Positions 1 through 32,709 are shown, numbered from the stretch's first letter. The stretch: 64,000 nt of DNA from Mesostigma viride (GCA_009746045.1 RPFO01001284.1:62001-126000); one strand, 5' to 3'. A program made the numbers and translations. Notes: a model not told the origin generated them from the letters alone.

Positions 1-1440
1 TGTGGGTGGGGGCCCTGCCATGCCTAGGGCCAGGGCCTCCGTTTTGGGGCTGATTTCTAGACCAACCGCCCGAGCCTCGAGCGCCAGGCAGTCCAGCCAA
101 AGTTGGGCAGACTCCGGCTTCTCGATGAGCGTGATGTCGTCGGCATAAATGAGGTCAGCTAGTAAATTCTGCTTGTTAGTCGGCCCCCCTTCCCCAAGCT
201 CGTTCGTGATCGCTAGGCCAGGGGCACGGCCTGCAATGCTAGCAAAGCGAGCACGTGCCTGGCGCATAACATAATCCACTACAATAATAAACAGGTACGG
301 CGACAGGACGCAACCCTGCCAGACGCCGGTCTGCAGTGGGCATGGTGGGGTAATGCCGTGTTGAGTGCGCACCGAAGTGGTCGACCCCTCATACAGCGTG
401 CGGATGACGGTAATCAGGGGAGTGGGGACGCGAGCGCGAGCAAGTACAGCCCATAGAGCGTCCCAGAGGACAGAATCAAAAGCCTTGATGAAGTCGACGA
501 AGATCAAGATTGCGGGAAACTCACCAGGTTGCAGGAGAGCGATTTCCTCGAAGAGGCGACGCGCGACGAAGATGGCCATGACGGTGTTGCGCCCAGGAGG
601 GAAGCCCATTTGACTTTCCCCAAGGTGACAGTCGAGAGCAGAACGAAGGCGGTTGAGGATCATGCGCATGAACAACTTAAGTGCGGCGCTCTGGATGCAC
701 ACTCCTCTGTAGTTGGCGGGGTCGTCAGGGGAACCTTTGTTTTTGTACAGCATAATACGGTAGCTGTGCTGCCACTCAGGAATCGGCGGCGCGTCGGCAA
801 GCAGGATCCGGTTGCAGACGTCAAGCAGGAACCCCGTGAGCGCCGTCAGCTTAATCACCGGGGCTGGGAGCTGGTCAGGTCCAACGGCGGCATAGAAGCG
901 GAGTTGCTTGGCGGCGGTGCTCAGCTCGAGCTCGGTGAACGGCGGGAGCTCGTTGGGGTCGGCCAGGGGTTCCGTCAGGGCTGGGTACGTGTAGTCCTGC
1001 TCAGCGGCGGGCGGCGTGGGCGGCGCAGGGACGTCCGCAGGTGCTACTGCCAGGCGTGCGGCCGCCAGAGGGCCAAGCGGCGGAGGCGGCGGGGGGGGCG
1101 CCGAGCAGCCGGGACTGGGAGGAATACCACTGGTCGAGCTGCTGCTGCGGTGAGCCAGAGAGCGTCCGCGGCGCCGGCTGCGCGCCGCCGGCGGGCCGTT
1201 GGGCGTGACGCAGGCGGGTCCAGGCGTACTTGCCGTGCTGGTCCTTGAGGTGGGCGAAGTACTCGCGGACATGAAGGTCCTCCTGCTCCTTGGTCGCCTG
1301 CCGGATGGCCGAGTGGTAATCGGCTTTGAGGCGGGCGTAGCGGGCGGGGTCGCTGTTGTCGCGCAGGGCTTGCCGGGCCTGGATGACGGCGGGGAGCCGG
1401 TGCAGGCTGGTGAAGCGGGGCGGGCGGCGGGAGGGCAGGT
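1..1440 (-). mobile_element. LINE (non-LTR retrotransposon) copy A, RT domain, cut by window edge
   Basis: The minus strand encodes a non-LTR reverse transcriptase reading leftwards. An N-terminal part with the string REYFAHL lies near 1240-1270. It is followed by RT motif A (FVDFIKAFDS, about 474-503) and the catalytic YADD (136-147, in context LIYADDITLIE). The sequence runs off the left edge, so the C-terminus is missing. No apurinic endonuclease domain is visible upstream, so the copy is probably 5'-truncated near 1440. One or more frame changes occur around 1080-1130 in a G/C-rich run. The same family recurs at 32710-47640. Seen: motifs and homologous copies. Inferred: this is a dead or nearly dead copy. 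Confidence 0.85.
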
Positions 1441-2474
1441 ACGAAATGCAAATAGAAAAACAGACCTCCGATTCCAGTGTAACGTGCCAAACCCATCGGC
1501 CAGGCACGTTGGGAAAGATCGTTTCTATCTACGGGACCATCGTCCCGGTTTGTTGCCTGCCTGAGTAGGAAGGGGAATCACTAAGCTATGGGCTACTTGC
1601 TGTCATCACAGCGTAGGCCCAGAAGCATTATATTAATTACCTTCTTGTATTCTTGCAATTGCAGTTGTACAAGGATATGTGTTGGACATGATTGTATTAA
1701 AAGGAATAGATTCGCAGCTCAGATTAACTGAGGTGGGTGAGTCGGCGGATTGACGAACGACTGTCTTGTCCATCGTCCTCGCACGCCTTTATGCCAAGCA
1801 GTGCCACTAGGTCGGCACTGCTGTTCCAACCCTTGTGGCCCGGAACATTCCATGCGAATATTCCACGCCTAATTTACGTTACTGTAGTGGGCCGAACTAC
1901 GGGTTGAACATAGGGCTGATCGACCTCTAACCATGTCCGTGGTAACCATCGTTACGTTATGCCATCGGACACACATCCATCGATATGTATCACAATGTCA
2001 CCAATATTGCTCTAGGTCTCAACTGTCGGCACCCTCGTATACACATGCCGAGGTGTGCCGGAAGGTATGGACTTCAAACCACCTTAGGTATCTATCTCTT
2101 TTTGCACGTATCGTTTTATACCATATTTCTTTTGCCAAACTTTCTCGTGCTCACTAGGTTCGACCCTAGTCGGCACGCTACACTGCCACATGGATCCAAG
2201 TCAGCCACCCACTACATCCCTCGATTGCTATAATGTATAATAAATTATATTCCGTGTCCTCGGAGCACACATGAGGGCACATGACCCCCCAAAAGGCTCG
2301 CTCCCTGTGCTCGATGAACACAATGCCCCCCCAAAGGTATCAATGCGCCGAGCGGTCTTCCTCGTGACTACATGAGGCGGCAAGCCTGCTTGCGACTAAG
2401 GCGGCAGTCTGCTCATGTCCACGGGGGCCCAGATCTCTTCCTCCCAATTATACATGGCGCGGTCTTCTTAAGGA
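1441..2474. other. intergenic, no gene recognised
   Basis: About 1 kb between the LINE and the SMC3 stop codon. It should hold the SMC3 3'UTR on the minus strand just below 2475. No conserved coding sequence, RNA gene or clear transposon end was recognised. Confidence 0.5.
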
Positions 2475-22593
<20,119 letters not shown>

Positions 22594-23596
22594 GATTGAA
22601 ACGCTTTGCTCGGGTGAACTGCTCTACGGAGCCCTGCACTGCTTCTTAACTATGTCGCCAGTAATGTGAGGCTGAGATCCATTTAACACACTCAACTCCT
22701 ACAATATTTGCCGGCGGAATCTGCTGGCCTGGGAGAGGGAACAACGCTCTCTTTCCAGCCCATGGCCCCTCCACTTAGCATCCATCGCTTCAGTCGCGGT
22801 TTCTGCGAAACCCTCGTTCATAACTGTGCCATGCTACGTGTTGATAGTTCATCGTGCTCGTTTTTTCGCGCGCGTAATTTCAAGCGAGTGGCATTCTTGG
22901 CTTGGCTGCACGCAAGCTTCCCGCCTAAACGGCTCCATACCCTAATGCTGCCGTCTATACAGGCTTGACATAATTTTGACAACCCTGACAGCCTCACAGC
23001 CATCGTTGATGTGCGTGATGATTGTGGGCACTGGGCACGTGTCGCGTGACAGGCCCTCCCGCGCCCCACAACGCCGCGCCGTGATGTCAGCTTATGGATA
23101 CAGTACAGTAGTACGGTAGGTAACTCACATTGTGATCATCACGGTCCCTGAAAGTTGTACCCTGCCCGCGAAGAGGAGATCCCAGCGGGCAGCAATTAGT
23201 CTACTGTACAGTACAGTGTTGTTGTTGTTGTTGTTGTTGTGTCCCACGCCGCCCAAGGGCAGCAGAGAATCTGTAGTGGCCGTCTCTGCTGCCCTTGGGC
23301 GGCGTGGGACACAACAACAACAACAACTGTACAGTAGCCTGGTACAGTGGGAGCCTACAGTTCAGTGCAGTAACAGGATGACTCATCCCTTTCGCAGCAG
23401 AGGATTTAAAAAAAAAACAGTAGGATTTGTCCGCCATCGCCGAGAAGCTACGTACTATTACTTCAGTTACAACATATTTAAGCCTGCGTTACCTGTCAGT
23501 GTGACACACCGACTGTGTCTATATCCATCGTTGTGCTGGCAGGAAGTTTAGTCGGGGGGGGGGTAAGGACCGTAATTGGCGGAACTCCAGGATATC
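22594..23596. promoter_or_regulatory. shared upstream region between divergent SMC3 and AIP1
   Basis: The two start codons (22593 minus, 23597 plus) face away from each other across 1003 bp, so this interval should hold both promoters and 5'UTRs. No TATA box or known motif is convincing. It contains the hairpin at 23201-23337. Confidence 0.55.
23201..23337. repeat. long inverted repeat/hairpin upstream of AIP1
   Basis: Arms of about 55-65 bp pair almost perfectly: CTACTGTACAGT, a (GTT)n/(AAC)n run, then GTCCCACGCCGCCCAAGGGC, around a ~14 bp loop near 23268. The left arm has one more GTT and an extra ACAGT. Such a foldback could be a MITE or an miRNA-like precursor; the sequence alone does not decide. 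Confidence 0.8.
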
Positions 23597-26500
23597 ATGG
23601 CGGAGCTTTCGGCTACGTTTGCGTGCGCACCCGCCACAGTCCGCGCCCGTGGTGTCATGCTGGGTGGACACGGCGACCGCATTACGTACTCTAACGGCAA
23701 ATGCATCATCATACGCAACCTGACGGACCCGCGCAAGTGCGACATCTACAGTGAACATGGTTTTCCTGCGACTGTTGCCCGATTCTCACCCAATGGAGAA
23801 TGGGTTGCGTCAGGCGACGCGAATGGGACTGTGAAAGTGTGGGCAGCTGGCGAGGGCCATACCCTCAAGTACGAATGCCGTGCCCTTGGTGGCAGCATTG
23901 ACGATCTGCAATGGTCGGCTGACGGCCAAAGAATTGTGGCATGCGGAGACGGGAAAGGAGGGGTTTTCGTGCGAGCTTTCATGTGGGACTCTGGCTCTAC
24001 AGTCGGTAAGTCAGCATTTTGGTCATTGATCTAACAACATGAAAGCTGCTACATTGCCCGCTGGCCGTGGAACAGTTGACCCTCATGGTCATCCAGAGGA
24101 TTGCGAACAACAGCTTGGTCGAAGGTAGTGCTCAATCTGCGCATTTTTTGCGATAACCGCTTTCCATCAACCAAATCTGACCTCCGTGTTGGCGAGCCAC
24201 TGTGTGCGCGAGGCTGTATTACATGGGCGCTGTGCTTCCGAAAGTGGCATACCTGCTGGGAGCCTGGGAGCATGGAGTGTGGTGCACTAGTCGTAAATGG
24301 GGGGAAAGGCTTGTGCTCCTTGATTGCAAGAACACCTTGAACCACCGAAGCACTAGTGTTGGGGGCAGCGAAAGCCTTCAGTCACCCAAAGTGCTTGTGA
24401 AAAGGCCAGGTGTATAGGTAGTCCGATGCTGCTGATTTAGCTTAACCTCCATTCAGGCCAGCCCCTTGCTCCCCCCAACCTCCTCCCCCCTCCTGAGAAC
24501 TAGGGGCAGGTGATTAAGCAGTTTCTATAATTGTTGCTATAACTGAGTTGCTGTAGCTGAGTTGATATAACTGAGCTCATCCCTCCCAGCACCACCATTC
24601 TACTCCGCACTTCTCGCCTTACTCCACCCCCATCAGCCCCCAACCCAAGGCTGCATCCTTTCCTGCTTAGCCGCTATTGGCTTCCTGGCTACATTATCAG
24701 CCATAATGTGACCATGGCCACATCTGCTCAACCTCCTCTTACTTTCTTCCCGCAGCATTTATTTTGGTCTTTACCTGCCATCACCCTGTGTTCGATGCAC
24801 CTGCCACCATGACGTGTTTGATGCACCTGCCACCATCCCATGTTTGATGCACCTGCGATCGCCCTGTTCTTACCCTTTGCTTGTTCCCTGTTCAACTGTT
24901 GGCATGTGGCAGGCGAGTTCACGGGCCACAGCAAGCGGGTCAACTCGTGCGACGTGCGACCCACGCGGCCCTTCCGTGTCGTCACGGCCGCGGAGGACTT
25001 CAAGGCAAACGTGTACGAGGGCCCCCCCTTCCGCTACAAGACGGGACTGGCCGACCACACCAACTTTGTCAACTGCGTGCGCTTCTCGCCTGATGGCGCC
25101 AAGTTCCTCACCGTCAGCTCTGACAAGAAGGGGTGAGTCTTACACCATTATCTGCGAACAAGAAGGCATGATTTTTTACTGTTAGCTCCGACAAGAAGGT
25201 CTGCATTTTCTACTGTTCGCTCTGACAAGAAGGAGTGAGTCTTCTACCGTCAGCTGCGACAAGAAGGGGTGATTTTTTACTGTTAGCCTGACTAGAAGGG
25301 CTGAGTTTTCTACCGTGACCTCCGACAAGAAGGGGTCATTCTTCTACCGTCAGCTCCGACAAGAAGGGGTAAGTTTTCTGCTGGTAGCACCGGGAACAAG
25401 GAATGAATTCGGGGAGAGGAGGCCGGGCGGGGCGCTCAAAAAGTGTGGGTCCGCGTGCTTTACGGTAAGCTTTGGCAGAAAAGGGTGAGCCGCGGGGCAA
25501 ATGGGGTGGGCTGGGCCCCGCAAGAGGGTGGGTGCATGCCAGGTGCTAATCTCAAGCCTCGTTTCCTCTTTTCGAGCCTATTGTCCAGCCTATGGGCGAG
25601 TCTATTCTCAAACTTATTCTCAATGTATACCCGAGAGAGGGGCAAACAAAATCGAGAAATTGATATTGGGTGGGCTGCATTGTCGTGAAATGGCGCTTTT
25701 GCGACGGGGGCTCTACCCCCCCTCCGCCTTCTCGCCTTTTTTTTGGGGGGGGGGGCACCCCCAACCTCCCTTCCTCCCCTCCACCTTCTTGCCCTTTCGA
25801 GGCACCCTCGATCCACCCCCACCTTCTTGTCATTAGGGGGGCAGGCAGTGCGCGGGCACACACGCGCGCACCAGGTTTTCTGGGACAAGTCTATCCTCAA
25901 TTTATTCTCAAGCTTACTCTTAAGCCTATCCTACAGCCAAATTTTCAGCCTGTTTACAAAGCCCGTCTCTAGTTGGTCCTTCTCAAACGCTTCTCGTTCA
26001 TTCGCCAAGCTCACCCTGTTGCCCCCCCCTCCGCCCCCCGGATTCCGCCGTGAGCCGCCACCACGCCCCCTCATCGTGGCCCCTCATCCTGCCCCCTTGT
26101 TTTGCGCCTTGTTGTGCCCTGCATCTCACCAGGATCATCTTCGACGCCAACTCGTACGAGAAGGTGGCCACCCTGGACGGCCACGGCGGCTCCATCTTCG
26201 CCTGCTCCTGGGCCCCTGGGGGCGCCCAGGCCATCACCGCGTCGGGCGACAAGACGGTCAAGCTGTGGGACATTGCGACGGCCACATGCGTGACCACATT
26301 CACCGCGGGCAGTGCGGTGGAGGACATGCAGCAGGTGGGCGTTTGGAATAGCGTTTGGAATAGCGTTTGGAATAGCGTTTGGAATAGCGCAGGTCTTTTT
26401 CCTTTTATGCAGCGATGAGCAGTTAGTGCAGTATACTTCGCTCAATGTGCGACGTGCATGACCAAGTTCAGTGCTGGCGGCACGGTCGATGACATGCAGC

Positions 26501-29500
26501 AGGACCGGCTTTGCACTAGAAGGCCGTATGGCATTGGTGCATGTCACTACCACTGTCGGCCGCACGTGCTTGTGTGTATGCATTTGTACGTGTGCGTGTT
26601 TACTAGCGCTGCTGGCCACATGCCCGTGTGTCGGTTAAGTGTCTAGGGCTCTTATGGGTTGCGTCATATTGGCATGTATAGCAGGAAGCCAAAGGAAGTA
26701 TACCCTTGGCCGCCATGCACCCAGGATGCTGTGTCTTATGAACCGGCACAAGCGAGGAGCTTGTGAGCACCTACCTGCACGTGCACATACCTGGAGTATC
26801 CTTGCTACAGTTTTTATGCTTTTATTGTTTCTTTGCTGTTCGTGATGCCACCTCATTCCCATTCACGTTGTCCCGTTGGTATATTCTAACGCAATGTGCC
26901 TTGGTATATTCTAACGCAATGTGCCTTGGTATATTCTAACGCAATGTGCCTTGGTATATTCCAAGGCAATGTGCCTTGGTATATTCCAACGCAATGTGCC
27001 TTGGTATATTCCAATGCCATGTGCCTTGGTATATTCTAACGCAATGTGCCTTGGTATATTCTAACGCAATGTGCCTTGGTATATTCTAACGCAATGTGCC
27101 TTGGTATATTCTAACGCAATGTGCCTTGGTATATTCCAACGCAATGTGCCTTGGTATATTCCAACGCAATGTGCCTTGGTATATTCCAACGCAATGTGCC
27201 TTGGTATATTCCAACGCAATGTGCCTTGGTATATTCTAACGCAATGTGCCTTGGTATATTCTAACGCAATGTGCCTTGGTATATTCCAAGGCAATGTGCC
27301 TTGGTATATTCCAACGCAATGTGCCTTGGTATATTCCAATGCCATGTGCCTTGGTATATTCTAACGCAATGTGCCTTGGTATATTCTAACGCAATGTGCC
27401 TTGGTATATTCTAACGCAATGTGCCTTGGTATATTCCAACGCAATGTGCCTTGGTATATTCCAACGCAATGTGCCTTGGTATATTCCAACGCAATGTGCC
27501 TTGGTATATTCCAACGCATTGTGCCTTGGTATATTCCAACGCAATGTGCCTTGGTATATTCTAACGCAATGTGCCTTGGTATATTCTAACGCAATGTGCC
27601 TTGGTATATTCCAACGCAATGTGCCTTGGTATATTCCAACGCATTGTGCCTTGGTATATTCCAACGCAATGTGCCTTGGTATATTCTAACGCAATGTGCC
27701 TTGGTATATTCTAACGCAATGTGCCTTGGTATATTCTAACGCAATGTGCCTTGGTATATTCTAACGCAATGTGCCTTGGTAACCTTACAACAATGACCCT
27801 GTAGGCATCACCAGTACAACCAGCGACATTGGTAGGTTTTTTTAGGGGGCCAATTTAGGGTGGCAAACCTATCAACAGTTGGCTGGATTGGTTTTGGTTG
27901 CCAGCCGGAAACCCAGGACCTTAATTTTTTTGATAACTAGGTGGGTTGTTTCTTGGGTTGAGGTAGCCGTTGAAACCAGCCTGGGGTTTGGTCTATATTC
28001 GTTTCTGCTTGGTGGATAGGGTTGTTGCGTTGCTCCAGCCAGTCAAAACAATTGGTTGTCAAACCTAACAATTAATTCGTTATTGTTTCTTGTTTGTTTG
28101 TTAGTTCAACACGCAGCCAAACCTGAAGACCTGGAATCTACTCCTTAACCTTTTCTTTGTTTGTTTTTAAGTACCTAGCTGCAAAGGTCTCAGAAGATGT
28201 ATATTTGTCTGTATTCTTAAATTACCGATGCGGACGCTGTACCGTTAGCATCCAGCGATGCCAGCACGGCTGTTGTCGTGGCGGTAAAAGTTCCCATAAC
28301 TGACCGGGAAGCGAATTACCTGCGCATGCCCTGGACCCTCCCACCATCCCCGCCTGCCTGTGTCGCACCAGGGCTGCATCTGGCTGGGCAACCACATCAT
28401 CTCTCTCTCCCTCTCGGGAGACCTGAACTTCTGGGACCCGAAATCCCCCGGGGGCCCCGTGCGTGTCGTGGGCGGTCACACCAAGTACGTTACCACGCTC
28501 GCCCATGCCGGCCCGGGCAAGTCAACCCTCTTCTCCAGCAGCTATGACGGAATCGTGCACCGCTGGGACGTTGCCAAGGGCGTCTGGCTGGGGCGCGTCG
28601 CAGGCAAGGGCCACAGCAACTCCGTCGTGGGCATGCAGGTGAGCATGCAGGTGGCTTTGGGCATGCAGGTGGGCATGCAAGTTGTCGTACAGTTCAGTGG
28701 CCAGGGTGACGTGCAGCGGCCATTGGGCCTGGGCCCTGGCAGAGTATGGTTGCGTTTGCGCCACTCGGCCATGAAGCACGTAAGAAACGGCCCGCAAGGC
28801 TACATAGCGAAGCCCGCGACGACTGGCCCTGCAAGCAGTGCAGAAGGGAGCATGTCGCCCTGCCAGCAGCCTGCTTTACCAGCAGCAAGGGAGAAGGCGT
28901 TGGGGGGATTGGGGATTGGGGATTGGGGATCGGGGATTGGGGTTATGGTTGGGGGGGAGGGCCTTATCGATTGCCTAGCTCTGGGGGCGTGCCCCCTGAG
29001 GCCTCCGAAGCCATCAGGAGTACTTAGTGCCCTGTATTCTAAGGGAGCACGGAAAGGCACAGCAGCACGCAAGAGAGCGGGTCGGATGTGAGTTCGTATT
29101 GGAGGTTAGTACCTTGGATGACACAGCCGTGGGCACTGTTGGGATTGTCCTAGCTGTTACTGAGGAACCGGAACCAGCTGGAAAGCAAGGCAAACGGATG
29201 TGATTTGGAGCTACCCATCAAGCTTTCACGTCTAACAGAAAATTACCCTGCTCGGGAACATATGCATATCTTGAGAGTCATACATCCGTCCGTTCTTGTG
29301 AAAGATTATCCAAGACATCCTTGGACGTCGACATGCGGCCATTCGAAGCATCAGGTCCTTCCCAAGTGAACTGCGGCAGGAAGCAGCTTATGCTCAGGTG
29401 ACCGAGGCAAACACTTAATCGCGCAGAAGCAGCGCAAACTCAAGTCATACAGTTGCGGAGTTTGCCTCCACTGCAACCCATTCCACCCCACTCTCGAGTA

Positions 29501-32500
29501 AGCTGTACCGTACTTCCATTCACCTTCCTGATCTCCCCTCACCAACCTCCTTGTATACACATACAATGCAACCCACCCTCACCCCCCACCGCCTTCACAA
29601 CCCTGCCCACCCTCCCACCCACCTCGTTGGCAACCCCGATTGGCTCATCCACTCCTTTTGTGACCCCATCAACCTGCCCGCCCATCAACCGCCATCTCAA
29701 CCGCCCAGGTGGACCCTGCCAGCCACACTCTCTGGACGGTCTCCATGGACGACAGCCTGCGCAGCACGCTGCTGCCGGCCGAGGCGTACAGCGACGCAGA
29801 GGCGACCAAGATGGGGCGCACGCCGCGCGACCTGACGCTGGCGCTCGGCACCGACCTGTGCGTGGTCGCGTCCGCCGACGGCCTCATTCTTGTCAAGGGC
29901 GGTAAAGTGGTGCGTGGGAGGGAAAGGGGCGGCACTTTGTGAGCTAACGCTCGTATCATCTTGTGCTACATAGTGCTGTAGGGTCAGGGTAGATGCCGCT
30001 ATCTTTTAGAAAGTTTTGTGAGTATAAATTTCTGGCATATGTCACGCCCCCTCCCCCTTGTTGGGGAAATTTGGTTATAAAGGGAAAGGTGGAGGTGGCT
30101 GATCTTCCCATTTTTTTGACCGGTGCGCGGGGGAAAGGGGGTGGGGGGCACCAAAGTGGTGCACGAGGGGATGGGGACCACTAAATCGTGCGTGGGGAGA
30201 TGGGTGTGGGAAAGCTGCGCATGGAGATATGAAGGCACCGTGCATGGAGGGAGGAAGGGGGGGGGTCGCCAAAGTGGTGTGTCGGGGGTGGCAAAGTGGA
30301 GCAGGGGAAAGGGGGGGGCACAAGGGTGCGTGGAGGGTTGGGGCCGGGAAAGAATCGCATGGGAGGCGCCACAGTGGTGCGTAAAATTCATCACCTTCGG
30401 TGCTCTTCAAATGCTGTTCTTCTCGTAGCCATAGTTTGGGATTTCTTGCGATTACAGCCGCTCTATCCATGCGCTGACCTTGTACGTGCCTCTGCTGACA
30501 GTGACACCCCCGTTATCTACTGACAGTGTCACCATTCTTTCCATCGAAGAGTGCCTTGTGCATGTCAATCTGTCCGTTCATTACTCTTGTTCTGGAAAGG
30601 TTGAGTTATCTCTGGTTAAGAAGCTAAGCCATACAGATACAATGTTGCCATGAATCATGCAACGTTCGTAAGTAACACCAACTGCTTGCTGGCATCCTTC
30701 TCTACCGAGACTTGCTTTTGCCTTTACGGGTGCCCACCCACGCGTGCACAGGCGAGCACTACCCCGTGCAAGCATGACGCCACGTGCGCTGCGCTTGCGC
30801 CAGGTGGCACGGAGGTCGCCGCAGGCGGCGCAGATGGTGGCGTGTATGTCTACTCGGTGGAAGGGGACACCCTCGTCCTTCAAAAGAAGCTGGAACAGCA
30901 CCGCGCAGGAGTTACTTGCGTCCGGTACTCGCCCAACGGGGCTCTGATCGCGTCGGGCGATCAGAACCGGGAGGTTGTCATCTGGGACCGCATCAAGCAA
31001 GAGGTAGGGGGTGTGCGCTGCGTGACCGCATCAAGCAGGAGGTAGGGTATGTGTGCTGTGGTGTGGTCAACTGACGTGTTGCCGATTTCGTATGTGTTCC
31101 TTGCCTGTCAGTTACCTATAACTTGCCGATTACTTGCCGATTACGTACCTTATTCTTGCACGTGCCTGTTACTTGCCGGTTGCATGCCTTTTGCGTGCAC
31201 GTGCTTGTTACGTGCCGATTACATGCCCATCCCTTGCCTCTTCCTGTCTGGTTGCGTGCCGGTTGCTTGCCTATTGCTTGCCTAGTTACTGGGCTGTTAA
31301 TGGCCTGCTAATGGCCTGCTGATGGCCTGCTGACGGCCTGCTAATGGCCTGCTGATGGCCTGCTAATGGCCTGCTGATGGCCTGCTAATGGCCTGTTGAT
31401 GGCCTGCTAATGGCCTGCTAATGGCCTGCTAATGGCCTGCTGACGGCCTGCTAATGGCCTGCTGATGGCCTGCTGATGGCCTGCTAATGGCCTGCTAATG
31501 GCCTGCTAATGGCCTGTTAATGGCCTGCTGATGGCCTGCTAATGGCCTGCTGATGGCCTGCTAATGGCCTGCTGATGGCCTGCTAATGGCCTGCTAATGG
31601 CCTGCTGATGGCCTGCTGATGGCCTGCTAATGGCCTGCTGATGGCCTGCTAATGGCCTGCTAAGGGTCTGTTTGCAGCCTCTCAATGGCCTGTTAGCTGC
31701 CGGTAAATGGCCTGTTAGCTGCCTGTTACTTGCATGTCACTGGCCTGTTACTGGCCTGTGACTGACCTCTAGTTGCCTGTTACTGGCCCGTTACTGCCCT
31801 TAACTTGCCTGTTACTTGCCTCATACTTTCGTATGTGCCACTTTATTATTTTTATCAATGCCAATAATACCATAATTGCCTGCGCTTGGTACGGTGGGCA
31901 CCGCAGGCTGATTTGAGATTATTCCGTGGCAGCAGTGTGCTGCGTACAGGATGGCAGGCTTGCTGGACAAATTGGCAATTTTTAACACCACTTAGGTCTG
32001 TAGGGCACCCCTACTAAGCACGGTTTTGAATGGCACTGCAGTGTGCCTTGTTGTTGTAGAGGCTGCCCTAGTGCCAATGCATGTCGTGGCATGATTTTCC
32101 ATCACAGCCCTCGTTGACGGGCAGTTTTTCTGGCAGTTCCTTTGAAGCACAACAAGTGGGTGTTTCAAATGGAGGCGGGGTTGCATGCTGACCTGTATTC
32201 TCGCGTTTTTTACGCCTTGGGTGTTTGTGGATGCGGCTGCGCGCCTCGCAGGTGAAGATCAGCAAGATGGTGTACCACACCGCACGTGTCACGTGCCTCG
32301 CGTGGTCCCCTGACGACATCCACGTGGCCACTGGGTCCCTGGACACGAACATCATCGTGTGGGACACGACCAAGGATGCATCCGACCGCCTCACCATCAA
32401 GGGGGCGCATGTTGGTGGCGTTAACTGCTTGGAGTTCACAGATGAGAAAACAGTGATGTCGGGAGGCGCAGACTGCTGCTTACGCACCTGGACGTTGCCG

Positions 32501-32506
32501 TACTAG
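23597..32506 (+). CDS. AIP1: AIP1/WDR1, actin-interacting protein 1 (7 exons)
   Basis: WD40 protein of two seven-bladed propellers that works with ADF/cofilin to sever and disassemble actin filaments in the cytoplasm. Exons: 23597-24005, 24913-25132, 26133-26334, 28372-28638, 29709-29909, 30752-31003, 32252-32506; all GT/AG, phases agree, 601 aa (human WDR1 is about 606). Diagnostic strings: YTNGKC-like [13 protein letters not shown] near the start, [79 protein letters not shown], final [14 protein letters not shown] then TAG. The ATG at 23597 is preferred over an in-frame TTG at 23576 because homologues start here. Five of six introns begin with copies of the preceding exon end. Confidence 0.96.
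24788..24862. repeat. 26 bp tandem repeat, three copies, end of AIP1 intron 1
   Basis: Units GTGTTYGATGCACCTGCCAC at 24788, 24814 and 24840, 50-120 bp before the exon 2 acceptor. No exon similarity was noticed. Confidence 0.85.
25113..25376 (+). repeat. 33-35 bp tandem array of exon 2 end/donor, AIP1 intron 2
   Basis: Exon 2 ends with the codons for TVSSDKK and donor GG|GTGAGT (GT at 25133). The string (C/T)GACAAGAAGG recurs about every 34 bp at 25121 (exon), 25156, 25189, 25223, 25257, 25289, 25323 and 25357, usually preceded by a copy of the upstream coding bases (CCGTCAGCTC). The last copy ends in a consensus donor GTAAGT at 25369. Eight junction copies including the real one. Confidence 0.92.
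26340..26392 (+). repeat. 12 bp repeat (GTTTGGAATAGC) x4, AIP1 intron 3 start
   Basis: Four perfect or near-perfect units begin five bases after the exon 3 donor (GT at 26335). Confidence 0.9.
26449..26502 (+). repeat. diverged copy of exon 3 end in AIP1 intron 3
   Basis: This 54 bp stretch reads [17 protein letters not shown] against the true exon 3 end [17 protein letters not shown]. Both finish GACATGCAGCAG, 168 bp apart. Amino-acid changes are mostly conservative. The copy is followed by GACC, so it has no donor of its own and cannot act as an exon end as it stands. Confidence 0.85.
26876..27781. repeat. 25 bp minisatellite, about 36 copies, AIP1 intron 3
   Basis: Unit TTGGTATATTCYAACGCAAT plus GTGCC. 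Variants alternate TCTAACG/TCCAACG, with rarer CAAGGC and CAATGC forms, and higher-order blocks repeat (27,000s versus 27,300s). AT-rich relative to exons. No exon similarity seen. Confidence 0.95.
28629..28682 (+). repeat. copies of exon 4 end/donor (GGGCATGCAG|GTG), AIP1 intron 4
   Basis: Exon 4 ends GTGGGCATGCAG|GTGAGC. The next 44 bp contain AGCATGCAGGTGGC, GGGCATGCAGGTGGG and GGGCATGCAAGTTG, so up to three decoy AG|GT sites lie directly behind the real donor (GT at 28639). Confidence 0.85.
28902..28942. repeat. (GGGGATT)n short array, AIP1 intron 4
   Basis: Five to six 7 bp units. The motif is not the plant (TTTAGGG) or algal (TTTTAGGG) telomere repeat. Confidence 0.85.
30140..30385 (+). 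repeat. degenerate copies of exon 5 end/donor, AIP1 intron 5
   Basis: Exon 5 ends GGCGGTAAAGTG|GTGCGTGGGAGGG. The intron repeats GGCACCAAAGTGGTGCACGA, CGCCAAAGTGGTGTGTCGGG, GGCAAAGTGGAGCAGGGG, CAAGGGTGCGTGGAGGG and GGCGCCACAGTGGTGCGTAA with irregular 30-60 bp spacing, starting about 230 bp after the donor. Confidence 0.7.
30986..31061 (+). repeat. 38 bp tandem duplication of exon 6 end/donor, AIP1 intron 6
   Basis: GACCGCATCAAGCAAGAG|GTAGGG (exon 6 end, GT at 31004) is repeated 38 bp downstream as GACCGCATCAAGCAGGAG|GTAGGG (GT at 31042). Both donors are equally good. Use of the second would add 38 nt and shift the frame. Confidence 0.92.
31277..31668. repeat. 11 bp minisatellite (TGATGGCCTGC/TAATGGCCTGC), AIP1 intron 6
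   Basis: About 35 units alternating TAATGG and TGATGG; preceded and followed by degenerate TTGCCTGTTAC-type repeats (31100-31830). Confidence 0.95.
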
Positions 32507-32709
32507 TGGCAGACACCATCGGCCAGGATTTTTCTTCCTGGAGTCATTTCCTCTGCAACAGTCGTAACAATTGGGTTAACATAAGCTTGTTGGGTTTAAT
32601 TTGCGGGTTGGCCAGTGGCATGCCGTCTTGAGAGGTCATAACTGCTGGTGAGAAGCTGCATTATTTAGGAGTAAAACTATTTTCTGGGACAGTGTGTATA
32701 CTGTTACAT

